From Neoceratodus forsteri (Eukaryota; Chordata; Ceratodontiformes; Ceratodontidae), in contig CM057452.1 of the NCBI GenBank assembly GCA_016271365.2, forward strand, positions 830,272,001 through 830,336,000: DNA of 64,000 bases, written 5' to 3'. Position numbers and translations under genes: made by a program. This document shows positions 42,244 through 51,540 of the stretch, piece by piece (within the stretch, counting starts at the first letter, position 1; each line of letters starts with the position of its first letter). Below the pieces are notes generated by a model. That model was not told the DNA's origin, searched no databases, and saw nothing but the letters and a program-made list of their open reading frames with translations.

Positions 42244-42569
42244 TCACCTGTTTGACACCCCAGAGGAATGGACCAGCTACCCCTAAGGCAGTGTGCCTGG
42301 GATATATTATGGTGAACCCATTAAAATAAAAAACCATTTAAAAGACAAAGAACCTCTGTGCGTAAACACTGAGGCAAGGGTTACCCCAAAGGGCATTTGG
42401 CTGGGAAGCCAAGTTTCAAGAAAATACCAAATCACACATGCCCCCACAATGCAAAGCATCATGGGCTGCATATGCAAATCACCACAGAATGTTATGCTGG
42501 TCCAACTTTAAGCAGAATTGCATGGTGCCGAAAGGCCTCTCACACAGTTTGCAAAGGGTGCTAACAGAA

Positions 42570-42616
42570 GACATAGACACCGTGTTTGAGTCTTACCAGG
42601 ACTCATCAGTATGCCT
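42570..42616 (-). ncRNA. Hammerhead ribozyme motif, unit 7 (degenerate)
   Basis: CTGATGA is present, but the GAC-GAAA junction reads GACTCAAACAC and one extra base lies in stem III. Likely inactive. Confidence 0.55.
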
Positions 42617-42866
42617 CACCTGTTTGACACCCCAGAGGAATGGACAAGCTACCCCTAAGGCAGTGTGCCTGAGGATATATTATGGTGAACCCATTAAAAT
42701 AAAACCATTTAAAGAGCAAAAGAACCTCTGTCGTGAAACACTGAGGCAAGGGTTAACCAAAAGGGCATTTGGCTGGGAAGCCAAGTTTCAAGAAAAATAC
42801 CAAATCACACATGCCCCTGATACAAAGCATCATGGGCTGAATAATACAAAATCACAAACAGGCGCA

Positions 42867-42911
42867 GGCATACTGATGAGTCCTGCAGGACGCAAACATC
42901 AGTGTCTTGTC
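42867..42911 (+). ncRNA. Hammerhead ribozyme motif, inverted unit 8 (degenerate)
   Basis: Plus strand here, because the unit is inverted: GGCATA, CTGATGA, a perfect 4-bp stem II GTCC/GGAC with TGCA loop, then GCAAAC in place of GAAAC. The extra C between G12 and A13 should abolish cleavage. The stem II of this copy may keep the ancestral pairing. Confidence 0.6.
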
Positions 42912-43230
42912 TTCTGTTAGCACCCTTGCAAATCTGTGTGAGAGGCCTTTCGGCACCATGCACCTTGCTTAAGTTGGACCAGCATAACATTCTGTGGTGA
43001 TTTGCATATGCAGCCCATGATGCTTTGCATTGTGGGGGCATGTGTGATTGTATTTTTGAAACTTGGCTTCCCAGCCAAATGCCCTTTGGGGTAACCCTGT
43101 CTCAAAGTGTTTAATGACAGAGGTTCTTTGTCTTTAAATGTTTTTTATTTTAATGGGTTCACCATAATATATCCCAGGCACACCTCCTTAGGGGTAGCTG
43201 GTCCATTCCACTGGGGTGTCAAACAGGCGA

Positions 43231-43273
43231 GGCATACCTGATGAGTCCTGGTAGACGCAAACACGTCTATGTC
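43231..43273 (+). ncRNA. Hammerhead ribozyme motif, inverted unit 9 (degenerate)
   Basis: Plus strand: GGCATA, an extra C, CTGATGA, stem II GTC...GAC, then GCAAAC as in unit 8, ACGTC, TATGTC. The extra C is shared with unit 8. Likely inactive. Confidence 0.6.
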
Positions 43274-43420
43274 TCTCTTGCGCCAGCACCCTTGCAACCA
43301 GTGAGAGAGGGCCTTCGCACCATGCAATCTTGCCAAAGTTGGACCAGCATAACATTCTGTGGTGATTTGCATATGCAGCCCATGATGCTTTGCATTGTGG
43401 GGGCATGTGTGATTTGGTAT

Positions 43421-44468
43421 TATCTTAAGACAGTTCCCAATATTCCACATAAAAGCCGCAGGCATTCTATCAACACCATGTGATCCACGGTGTCAAAAGC
43501 TGAAGAAAGGTCGAGGAGAACCAAGATGGAACGGCTCTTCCAATCTCTAGCCATCAGGAGATCATTGAGCACCCAAACCAGTGCTGTCTCGGTACTATGT
43601 CTTTTATAAAAAACGGACTGGAGGGGTTCATAGATGTCATGGATGGTCAAATGGTCCTCCAGTTGAGCTGCCGCTACTTTCTCAATCACCTTTCCAACAA
43701 AGGGAAGGTTAGAGATAGGTCTGTAGTTTGCGAGACAGTCAGGGTCCAAGGTAGCTTTCTTCAAGAGTGGTGTCACCACCGCCTCTTTCAGGGAGCTAGG
43801 AAACTCACCAGATTCCAAGGAGCACCTGACTATCCACACAAGGACTGGACCGATGATATCACTACAACGCAAAATTAGGGAAGTCGGTCCAGGATCCAAA
43901 CTACAGCATGTAGGGCACATATTCTGGATAATCCTCATGACATCCATGAACTCCAGCTGACTGAAGGAACTCCAGGAAAATTGGGGCACTGTGATCTCAC
44001 ACTGATCCACAGCAACCCCCCTAGAGTGTGATGGCAGCAAGTCCATCCTGATGTCGGTCACCTTATTTGCAAAGAATCGAGCAAGCTCATCGCACTCTGA
44101 TGGCGAAAAAGCTTTCTGAACTTGCAGAAAGGCTGGGTTGCACAGTCTGTTTACAGTTCGAAATAGCTGAACTGGTCGGTTCCAAGCAACCGCAATCTCC
44201 CTGGGCAAGAATTCTGCCTTCTTATGGGTGATTGCAGATTGCTAGACCGAATAATGGTCCATCAATCTAAGGCAGTCGGCATCAAGAGTGGACTTTCAAC
44301 AGCAACGCTCTAACCTTCGCCCCTGTCTCCGCATCTCCCTCAACGTCCCATCAAACCAAGGGGACTTGGGGTGAAGAGAGAGGGGGCGAACACGAACTGG
44401 AGCAATAAATTCCAGAGCCTCCATAACAGCTGTGTTACAGGCTGACACGAGAGTCTCTGGGTCATTGA
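43421..44468 (-). pseudogene. L2 copy 2: linker and early RT
   Basis: Minus-strand continuation of L2 upstream of the satellite. The frame 43420-44208 holds QLFRTVNRLCNPAFLQVQKA, NYRPISNLPFVGKVIEKVAA, KRHSTETALVWVLNDLLMA and VLLDLSSAFDTVDHMVL. Motif A is intact. The first 15 bp (43421-43435) are the second target duplication copy of the satellite insertion. The element is 5'-truncated at about 44468, losing the endonuclease, and is inserted in the gypsy-like remnant. Confidence 0.85.
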
Positions 44469-44642
44469 CATACAGGTTTTTTGCCTTTACTATGCACTAG
44501 GGCAATGCTGAACTTTTCTGAAGGTGGTTGTACTGCTTTGGGAAGGCAGGTTCCCCTGATGTCTGACAGTGAAGCGATGGAGGTCCACAAGATTGTGGCC
44601 AGCAGCTATGTGGCTGTTTCACCAAGAAGTGAAATGCTCATC
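44469..44642 (+). pseudogene. Continuation of the gypsy-like pol after the protease
   Basis: Plus-strand frame with a VAVSPRSEMLIPRD block near 44610-44650. It resembles the linker that follows the protease in Ty3/gypsy-like elements (an xxPPRSExxIPxR pattern). Together with 38729-38975 it shows that L2 copy 2 is inserted in this retroelement. It is truncated by CR1 copy 9 at about 44643. Confidence 0.5.
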
Positions 44643-45202
44643 CCTAGGGACAGTGTTGTGGACATCAGTGTGGGAAGTTATCTGGGTACCAGTGACCATC
44701 TCACACTGTGGTTTAATATAACAGCAGCAGTGGAATCCAACCACACAAGGGTGAGGGTCCTGGATTTCATAAGGGCTGACTTTACAAAGATGGGGGAATG
44801 CCTCCGAAAGGACCTGATGGGATGAAGATGCTTGGTTGGGATGGCGGGCAAGTGGACCAGATTAAAAAAGGGCATAGTGAAGGCAAAAAACCTGTATGTC
44901 AAGCAAGTAAGCAAAATCAGAAGGGTAAGGAGACTGATATGGTTCTCAGGGAAGGTGGCAAAAAGTTAAGGGCAAAAACAGTGGCATTCAGAAAGTATAA
45001 GGACACCCAGAGAGAGAGGAGGATAGGGAAGTGCATCTGGGGAAATGGAGGGAGGTAGGCAAATCTGTGAGGAACGCAGAGGTGCAAGCTAAGGAACGAA
45101 TAGCCCAGAGAGTATTGAAAGGGGCCAAGACATTTTTCAGGTATGTTAGCGAGAAAAGGAGGACAAAGGGAGGGAGAGATTGTACAGTTAAAAAAGGAGG
45201 GT
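44643..45202 (+). mobile_element. CR1 copy 9, endonuclease end and linker
   Basis: Plus-strand CR1: a SVGSYLGTSDHLTLWFNI block (endonuclease SDH) near 44660-44720, then a linker (EGGKKLRAKTVAFRKYKDTQ at 44950-45015, KERIAQRVLKGAKTFFRYV at 45092-45150). It is split at about 45203 by an S3 SINE and continues at 45821. Confidence 0.75.
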
Positions 45203-45305
45203 GGGGCTGGCCCATTGGCACTGAGGGTTGAGGCACTGGATGCCACACCTCGCACCACGCTGGTGACCCGGGTTCAAGAACAAGCTTGGGCTACCGGGGG
45301 TCGGC

Positions 45306-45345
<40 letters not shown>

Positions 45346-45820
45346 CGAGCATCCGGAGGACTGCTCTCCTCTCTTGGGGGGGATCCTGGGTAAACCCGGC
45401 ACTGCAACAGCCCCCAGTGGAAACCAGAGGCACTGCAACACTCCAGGGCTCAGTAGTGGGATACAGAGCCACGACAGACATCCCTGGCATCACTAGACAC
45501 TTGGGCTCTGCTGGGAGTGAGGGGGAGAAGGCGTAACCAAGCAGCAAGTAAGAAAAAAAAACAGCTTACCAGGTGAGGTGACAGCAACCTCCGGGGTGGA
45601 TGCTCCACATGCCCAACACCAGCCACGAATTCCAACTCTACCCCCTGGGGATCTTCGGATTGCTCCTCTGGGGCCAACAGGTAAGGTAGAGATCCTGGTA
45701 CTGATGCGAATTTCTAAAGGACAGGTTCAAGTGGGAGGTTAGGGGTGGACAGCCGAGTGAACGAACTTGAGAGATGCCCTGGGACAGCTGGCAAGAAAAA
45801 GAGTTGTAAAAAAAAAAAAG
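45203..45820 (+). mobile_element. SINE family S3 copy 2, in CR1 copy 9
   Basis: Begins near GGGCTGGCCCATTGGCACTG with box A-like TGGCACTGAGGG (45216-45227) and box B GGGTTCAAGAA (45270-45280). The S3 body with a GGATCGAGCATCCGGAGGAC block follows, then a 12-A run (45808-45819). A (GA)n run at 45309-45342 expands it relative to copy 3. The last 100 bp before the A-run have no match in copy 3, so a second small insertion or a longer S3 variant is possible. Confidence 0.7.
45309..45342 (+). repeat. (GA)n microsatellite inside S3 copy 2
   Basis: About 17 GA dinucleotides, absent from S3 copies 1 and 3. Simple repeat expansion. Confidence 0.9.
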
Positions 45821-46155
45821 AAGAGTGGGACTATATGGAGGAGGACCAAAAAAAGGCAAACATCTTAAATAAATACTTCTGCTCAGTGTTCACAGTAGAA
45901 GGGGAATGGGAGGGACCACAAATTGGCACCAAGAGCATTGAGGGGAGGGACGTGGACACCAGTCCCTTTACTGAGAAGAGGGTCAGGAAAGTACTCACTA
46001 ATCTGAGGGTGGACAAAGTCATTAGGCCGGACGGGGTACATCCAAGAGTGCTGAAGGAACTCAGGGAGGTGCTGGCTGCAGCCCTGGCAGACTTGTTTAA
46101 CAGTTCACTGGAGACTGGTGTGGTCCCGGAGAACTAGAGAAGAGTGGATGTAGTC
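45821..46155 (+). mobile_element. CR1 copy 9, early RT
   Basis: Resumes CR1 after the SINE: a KKANILNKYFCSVFTVEGEW block, VDTSPFTEKRV, and VDKVIRPDGVHPRVLKELRE (46008-46068), ending at a stop near 46135. Truncated at its 3' side; unassigned sequence follows. Confidence 0.75.
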
Positions 46156-46668
46156 CCACTGTTTTCAGCAATACTCTTCTAATTTGCTGGTGCAAATTTG
46201 GAGGTGACTACTGGACAGACAGTGACCCAATTAGCCTTTTGCAGCACCTCTTCATTAATCTAAGTAGGGTTGCCACCTGTTCTGCTTTAGGCTGGATAAT
46301 CTGGTTTTCTGGGTCCTTATCAGGCCATCCAGTTTTGTTTGCAGGTACTATAGTCCTTTTTTGAGAAATGTGGAATGCTCACATACTTGTAAAACAGAAT
46401 CCATCAAAATCATTTCCCTGCATTTTCAGGTTACAAACAAGTTATGGTGTGATGCAGACCTTTGTTTGCAAACCAGTCAGTTTGGGAAGTATGAAGTATG
46501 TTAGGACCATAGCAGTAAATTAACTTTATTACTTTCCATGTTGCATTGTAAGCATGGTCTTTTACTGTTCTGCTAGGGATTAGTTTTCATACATTTATAT
46601 GCTCTCCTGTTTCCTTTTAGGCTCTGTCCTATGTTACTTGTTAACCCTTTTTTTGTTGAATTGATAAT
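46156..46668 (+). other. No recognised gene; unassigned spacer
   Basis: About 0.5 kb of AT-rich sequence between CR1 copy 9 and LTR-A copy 2. It includes a GGGTTGCCACCTGTTCTGC word (46266-46284) of the kind found in dispersed DNA elements, but nothing I can classify. It could include the remainder of the gypsy-like pol. Confidence 0.35.
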
Positions 46669-46672
46669 CTAA

Positions 46673-48853
46673 TGTAACCCCTAGGTGGCGCTATCCCAAG
46701 GGCTACTACTCCTGCCTGCATGGCTAGTTGCAGGTTAAGGGGCCTGGGTACTGAAACGGGTGCCTCCACCCTGAGGTCAGGTTTTTTGGTAGTCAAGCTA
46801 ACCTGGACACAGCCCTCCAGGACACTGTAACCCCCCTCTTTCCCTTCTAGTGGCCTAAACAATACATAATAATCACTTTCACAATGATCATTATTTACCA
46901 GGCAATTACCCACACTGTTTGCACTTACCACCAGGGCTGGTTCCTCTAGCTTGACCCTGGGGACCCCCTGTAAAACAAGGTTATGCACAGCAAATAGCAA
47001 CACTACAGTACTTTTGGCACAAACTGGAACCACAGTCAAGTTAAATGCAAAAAGAGTTAGATCTGATTTATTTAGGGGACTTGAACAAGGGAGGGGCATA
47101 ATCAGGTTGATTTGCTTAAAGGCTATATCAATCAGACAGTTATGAATGCACTTCAGAGTCCCTACACAGTCACACTCTCAGGGTACCCAGGTAGGAAAAT
47201 GGTGGGCTAGCCAGGAACGTTTCCAGGGGTAGGCCAGCATCGCAGCTGGTTGGGGCTCTGTGATGGAAGAAAGCAACATGCACAACACACACTATTTGTA
47301 ATCCAGAGCTGGAGGGCTCAGTTTGTGAAAGAAAAGACAACAAAGCAATCAGATGGCAACACTTTAGATTTAGCTGTTGTTGCAGGGAGCTACCCTGATG
47401 TTTACTCACAATACCCAATACAGGACACAGGCAGGACACAATTGAGACTGCAGGTTGTTGAGCTGGAGTGCCAGGAGAAGCAGGGCCCACCACACGAATC
47501 TCCAAGGCGTCATTCCTGTTAAAATCATTGAACAGGGGGGCTGATCCCCAGGCTGGTTTCTCATCAATGGCTTTCTCTGTGCAGCAGGTATTCTGGATGG
47601 GCCAGTGTAGCAAGGCCCAAGCCAAAGGCAGATGAATACGGATTCAGTCGGTTGGAGCTGGATGCAGCCTTCAGCAAGCAGAACACAGTTCAACACACAG
47701 TGGGGAACCAAATCACGACCCACTAACAGTACACAACACATTTACATGTAAGAAATTCCACTATACCAGGTAGATTGCTATCCGGGTCGCAATTACAGAG
47801 TCTCTGCACAAACCAGGAGTTCAGAGATGGTTGGAAATCCTGACAGGCCGATCGCATTCAGCAAATCTTTGGGCTTCTTCAGGTTTCAATCCTGGTCACA
47901 GTTCAGTGGCATTAGTTCATTCTCACAACTCGGATTCAGTCCGAATAAACTCTATTTTCCCCTCTCAGGGACAGCAGGCAGACAGGCAGGCCAAAACTCA
48001 GCCCTTTTCACAGTTCTGCTGTTGAATTATGCAGGGGCTGCTGCTTGAATCACTCAAGCTATTTTCCCTCTCAGGGACAGCAGGCAGACAGGCAGGCCAA
48101 AACTCAGCCCTTTCACAGTTCTCCCGCTTGAATTATGCAGGGGCTGCTGCTTGAATCACTCAAGCTGTTACCTCTTTCACTTCCCAACTCAGACTGACTG
48201 AACTGAAAACAGTCTGGGACTTTCCCATGGATCTAAAAGGTTCGGTTGGCTGATCTGTCTGTCAGTCACAACAAGGGCTCCCCCTCCAGGTCTGTCTTGG
48301 CGCCAAAATGCAAAAACTACAATTCCTACAGAATTTTGCTTCCACAAAGCCCCTGGGGACTGGCTCCATTTTAGAGTCCCCAAAGGTACTGATTGGCCTA
48401 TTTCAGCAGTCCAGGACCAAGATGATGGAAACAAACAGAACTCTCCATGCTGCAAAGAAGGCAGGTTAGAACAAACTGCAATATTATTACTACTCTAACA
48501 AATGATCAGCAAACAAGTATATCTTCTAACAGAGCTCCCTCTGCACAAGTAGCAATGGCAGAACAGAGCAGTTATCTGACAGCCCGGCCGGGACTCGAAC
48601 ATAGAAACACTCAGCCCCCCTCCAAGATTAATTATAACTGCAATCTAAGCAGCTCTTAAAGAGATACAGAGGCTATACAGGCGCTCTCTGGCAATAACGT
48701 TTAAATTGCTAAAACACAGAACACCAGCCTGGCGGTGAGCATTTGGGCAAACTCAAGGAAGACTTTTCAGGAACCCCCATTTGCACTGCCTTTTGTGAAT
48801 ACATTAAATCCTGCTCTCATCAGCAGCTGGACTGCCTGGGCATTCCTGTTACA
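46673..48853 (-). mobile_element. Solo LTR, family A copy 2 (minus strand)
   Basis: Reverse complement matches the LTR at 21968-23959 throughout (for example AATAAA of the sense strand at 47067-47072, and a GGGGGTTCCTGAAAAG block near 48765). The 3' end is GGGGTTACA (46673-46681 complement). The 5' end is less certain: alignment is clear to about 48784, and TGTAACAGG (48853 inward) would give a TG start about 70 bp further. The flanking bases (CTAA, CCAT) do not match, so no target duplication is seen. It carries a 107-bp tandem duplication (47952-48164) absent from copy 1. Confidence 0.75.
47952..48164 (-). repeat. Two-copy 107-bp tandem duplication in LTR-A copy 2
   Basis: 47952-48058 and 48059-48164 are nearly identical (both contain CTCAGGGACAGCAGGCAGAC and GCAGGGGCTGCTGCTTGAAT). 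LTR-A copy 1 has this module once (about 22500-22620 in reverse sense). Tandem duplication in an LTR U3 is a common way enhancer modules change. Confidence 0.8.
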
Positions 48854-48994
48854 CCATTTTGGGCCATTGAAAAGAACAGCATGAAATGGTGTGACCAATG
48901 GCATGTGAAGCCTTAGAAATAAGAAAAGGAAGGGAGAGCAGTAGCTGATGAGATGAGAAGAACACAACTTAGATTTGAGGGTACCACAAACTTA
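48854..48994 (+). other. Short spacer, nothing recognised
   Basis: Between LTR-A copy 2 and a GATA microsatellite; no feature. Confidence 0.5.
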
Positions 48995-49001
48995 ATTAAA
49001 C

Positions 49002-49069
<68 letters not shown>

Positions 49070-49083
49070 GACAGATAGATAGA
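48995..49083 (+). repeat. (GATA)n / (GACA)n microsatellite
   Basis: About eleven GATA repeats followed by GACA repeats and a few more GATA. Simple tetranucleotide repeat common in vertebrates. Confidence 0.95.
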
Positions 49084-49654
49084 CATACAGTTCTACTTAC
49101 ATAAAACCTTTATTTTTTTTTTTACAGTAGATAATTTTAGGACTGTAAGCCCTATTTTACGAAGCTGTCCTGTTTAGATCATGATTACAAAATACTTAGC
49201 GAATAAAATAGTTACAATTTATATCTTCAGTATTGGACATTGGACCTATAAAACACAAATTACAAACACTTCTACTTACAAAATATTAGCTACAGTTGTA
49301 TACATCTTATATATCATCTAACTCATACATGATACAACAATATAGCATTGATGTTAATATTTACAGAATTATGGTATGTGTTTACTAAACCTTAGAACAG
49401 CGTTACCTGCCATTATGGCAAAGTTACTTGGTCAAAAGCATATCTGAATACATGACTAACATGGAAAAATGTGAGAGCAGCGACAGTATAAATGGTTTCC
49501 AATCAGTTTTAAAGATGTCTCTGAAATTATAAATGACTTTGGAGGAGGAGTGATGGGAGCAACTATAGACACAGTGTTCATCTTAAAATGGCAGATGGGA
49601 TTTATAATAATATCTTATCTACCATTACTGCTGCAGTCACTTCATATGTGAATT
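49084..49654 (+). other. AT-rich spacer, no recognised element
   Basis: No long frame, no LTR or SINE hallmark. It ends at the S3 copy 3 target duplication. Confidence 0.5.
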
Positions 49655-49668
49655 AAAATGTGTACATG

Positions 49669-50160
49669 AGCCGGGCCCAGTGGTGCTGAGGGTTGAGGCG
49701 CTGGACGCCACACCTTGCGCCATGCCAGCCCCTGTTCAGTAATGAGCATGGGCCGTCAGGATTGGCAGGGGCAGGAGAGGATCAAGCATCTGGAGGACAG
49801 CTCTCCTCTCCTGGGGAGGGAGGACTGATGCTCCAGCCAAACAACTGCCCCCAGGTGGAAGCCTGAGGGTAGTGCGAGACTGTGAGTGCCATGAAAGGGA
49901 GGGTGCTGTGGGACTTCCACAGATGTGCATGCACTTCCACATTTTCACATCCTGTGTGTGTGCTCCAGCAACGGGAAGGAAAGAAATGAAGGAAAAACAC
50001 CCCCAGCTGCGGATGACGGCTGACCCCTTGCAGGCTCCACACCTGGTGACCGGGCAGGCTCTGGGTAAGTCCCAGTGATACCGGGGTGATGGAGCTGGGG
50101 GGGGTCAGTTAGAAGGGGGAAGCTGGGGGCAGAGACAGGAGATAAACACCTACATAAAAA
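49669..50160 (+). mobile_element. SINE family S3 copy 3 (492 bp) with perfect 14-bp target duplication
   Basis: AGCCGGGCCCAGTGGTGCTG start, a GAGGATCAAGCATCTGGAGG block, and an A-rich tail ending at 50160. It is flanked by AAAATGTGTACATG at 49655-49668 and 50161-50174, a clean LINE-type target duplication that fixes both ends. Head box A-like TGGTGCTGAGGG (49680-49691) is at the expected place for a tRNA-derived promoter. The best copy for defining S3. Confidence 0.85.
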
Positions 50161-50174
50161 AAAATGTGTACATG

Positions 50175-50440
50175 GGGGGGGAAATGCCCCCCCACCCCTG
50201 AACTCCTCTCTCCAACCCTAGCCCAGTCCCAACCCACACTGAAATAAAAGCCAAAAATATTTGAATCTAAACTAAAAAAAAAAATAATAATAATAATCAT
50301 TGTGACAAGGATGGGTAAGACTCTATCTGATTTGTTATGCAGGGAGTGTTAAAATAAAGGATATATCCTGTCACCTCCTATTCTGTCACTTGTCTATCTC
50401 TTGCTGGTCTAATTGTGCAATCAGGTCATGTAGTACCCCC
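50175..50440 (+). other. C-rich then A-rich spacer
   Basis: A GGGGGGGAAATGCCCCCCC word at 50175-50193 forms a perfect G/C hairpin, and AAAATAATAATAATAATC lies at about 50280-50298, possibly the tail of another small element. No gene. Confidence 0.4.
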
Positions 50441-51540
50441 TCCACAAAAGTGGACCCAGGGATGAGTCAGGCAATTACAGGTCAGTTAGCCTTACCGCCA
50501 CAGTAAGTAAGTTAATGGAGACAATACTAAAAGAAATGGTGTTCTTCCTTGAAGGGAATGGTCTCCAGGACGATAGGCAATATGGGTTTATCCATGGGAG
50601 GTCATGTCAAACCAACATGATAGACTTCTATGATTGGGTTATGAGATCTCTGGACTTGGGTCAAGTGGTGTACATACTGTACCTGGACTTCGGCAAGGCA
50701 TTCGACTCAGTACCATATGGAAGGCTGATCAGCAAACTGGGAGACCTGGGATTGGGGGACAAAATGCTGCGGTGGGTCAGAAGCTGGCTAGGGGACAGGA
50801 ACCAAAGAGTAGTGGTAGGGGGAGAATTGTCCAAACCTAGGCTTATAACCAGTGGGGTTCCAGAGGGCTCAGTACTCAGACCGGTGCTGTTCAACACATT
50901 TATTGGTGACATTACAGAGGGAGTCAAAAGTAAGATCTGATTTTTTGCTGACAATACTAAGCTCTGTGGGAGGGTGGACACAGAGGAGAGGAAACAGAAC
51001 TTAAAGGAGGACCTGGCTAAGCTGGAGGAGTGATCAGGCAGCTGGCAGTTGAGTTTTAATGCAAAGGAATGTAAGGTAATGTACATGGGAGCCAGAAACC
51101 CCAAGGACAGATACTGGCTGAGGGGGAGTACACCTGACAGCATCAGAGGAGGAGAAGGACCTGGGGGTAATGGTCAGGGGGTGATATGAAACACACAGCA
51201 CAGTGCCATAAGGCAGCAGCCAAAGCAAATAAAATGCTGGGCTGCATCGTTAGGGGAATCACCTCAAGGAGGGAGGAGGTTATTCTGCCACTGTACAGGT
51301 CACTAGTGAGATCACACCTGGAATATAGTGTTCAGTTCTGGTGCCCTTATCTGAGAGGAATATCAAATTACTTGAGGTCGTCCAGCGGAGAGCAATCAGA
51401 ATGATCAGGGGCAAGGGAGAAAAAATGTATGAGGAGAAGCTGAGGGAGCTGAACATGTACTCCCTGGAGGACAAAAGGGAGAGGGGGATATGATTGAGAC
51501 ATTCAAGTACCTAAAGGGCATTAACAGGGTTCATAGATGT
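50441..51540 (+). pseudogene. CR1 copy 10, RT region
   Basis: Plus-strand CR1: HKSGPRDESGNYRSVSLT-like start, GFIHGRSCQTNMIDFYDWV, LYLDFGKAFDSVPYGRL, SGVPEGSVLRPVLF (50590-50905). Motif C region near 50940 reads FADNTKLC, with a stop just before it. C-terminal LVRSHLEYSVQFWC and the NMYSLEDKRER block (51300-51485). Motif A is intact. A minus-strand LINE fragment interrupts it at about 51541; the tail continues at 52526. Confidence 0.8.

Larger units (their letters stand above)
40139..43420 (-). repeat. Hammerhead-ribozyme tandem satellite inserted in L2 (3282 bp)
   Basis: About seven direct units of 364-370 bp (40139 to about 42855) followed by about one and a half units in opposite orientation (about 42856-43420). 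Perfect 15-bp target duplications TATCTTAAGACAGTT flank the whole (40124-40138, 43421-43435). On the minus strand each direct unit encodes a type I hammerhead ribozyme motif; six of the seven direct units keep an octamer and PSE-like element. The short open frames inside are unit-length artefacts repeated in every copy. This architecture (ribozyme plus about 330-370-bp unit plus snRNA-type promoter) parallels newt satellite 2 and animal retrozymes; the insertion manner suggests LINE machinery. Confidence 0.85.

Noticed and set aside
40600..42920. Repeated 72-160 codon frames (MPPQCKASWAAY-type) that look like a multi-copy protein family
   Set aside because: They recur exactly with the 370-bp satellite unit, lie antisense to the ribozyme, shift frame with indels and have no domain. 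They are by-products of the tandem repeat.
40139..43420. CRISPR-like array
   Set aside because: Units are 364-370 bp with no short repeat/unique spacer alternation, in a vertebrate LINE context.
48820..48960. CTGATGAGA words as hammerheads
   Set aside because: Neither is followed by a stem II hairpin plus GAAA, so they are chance matches.
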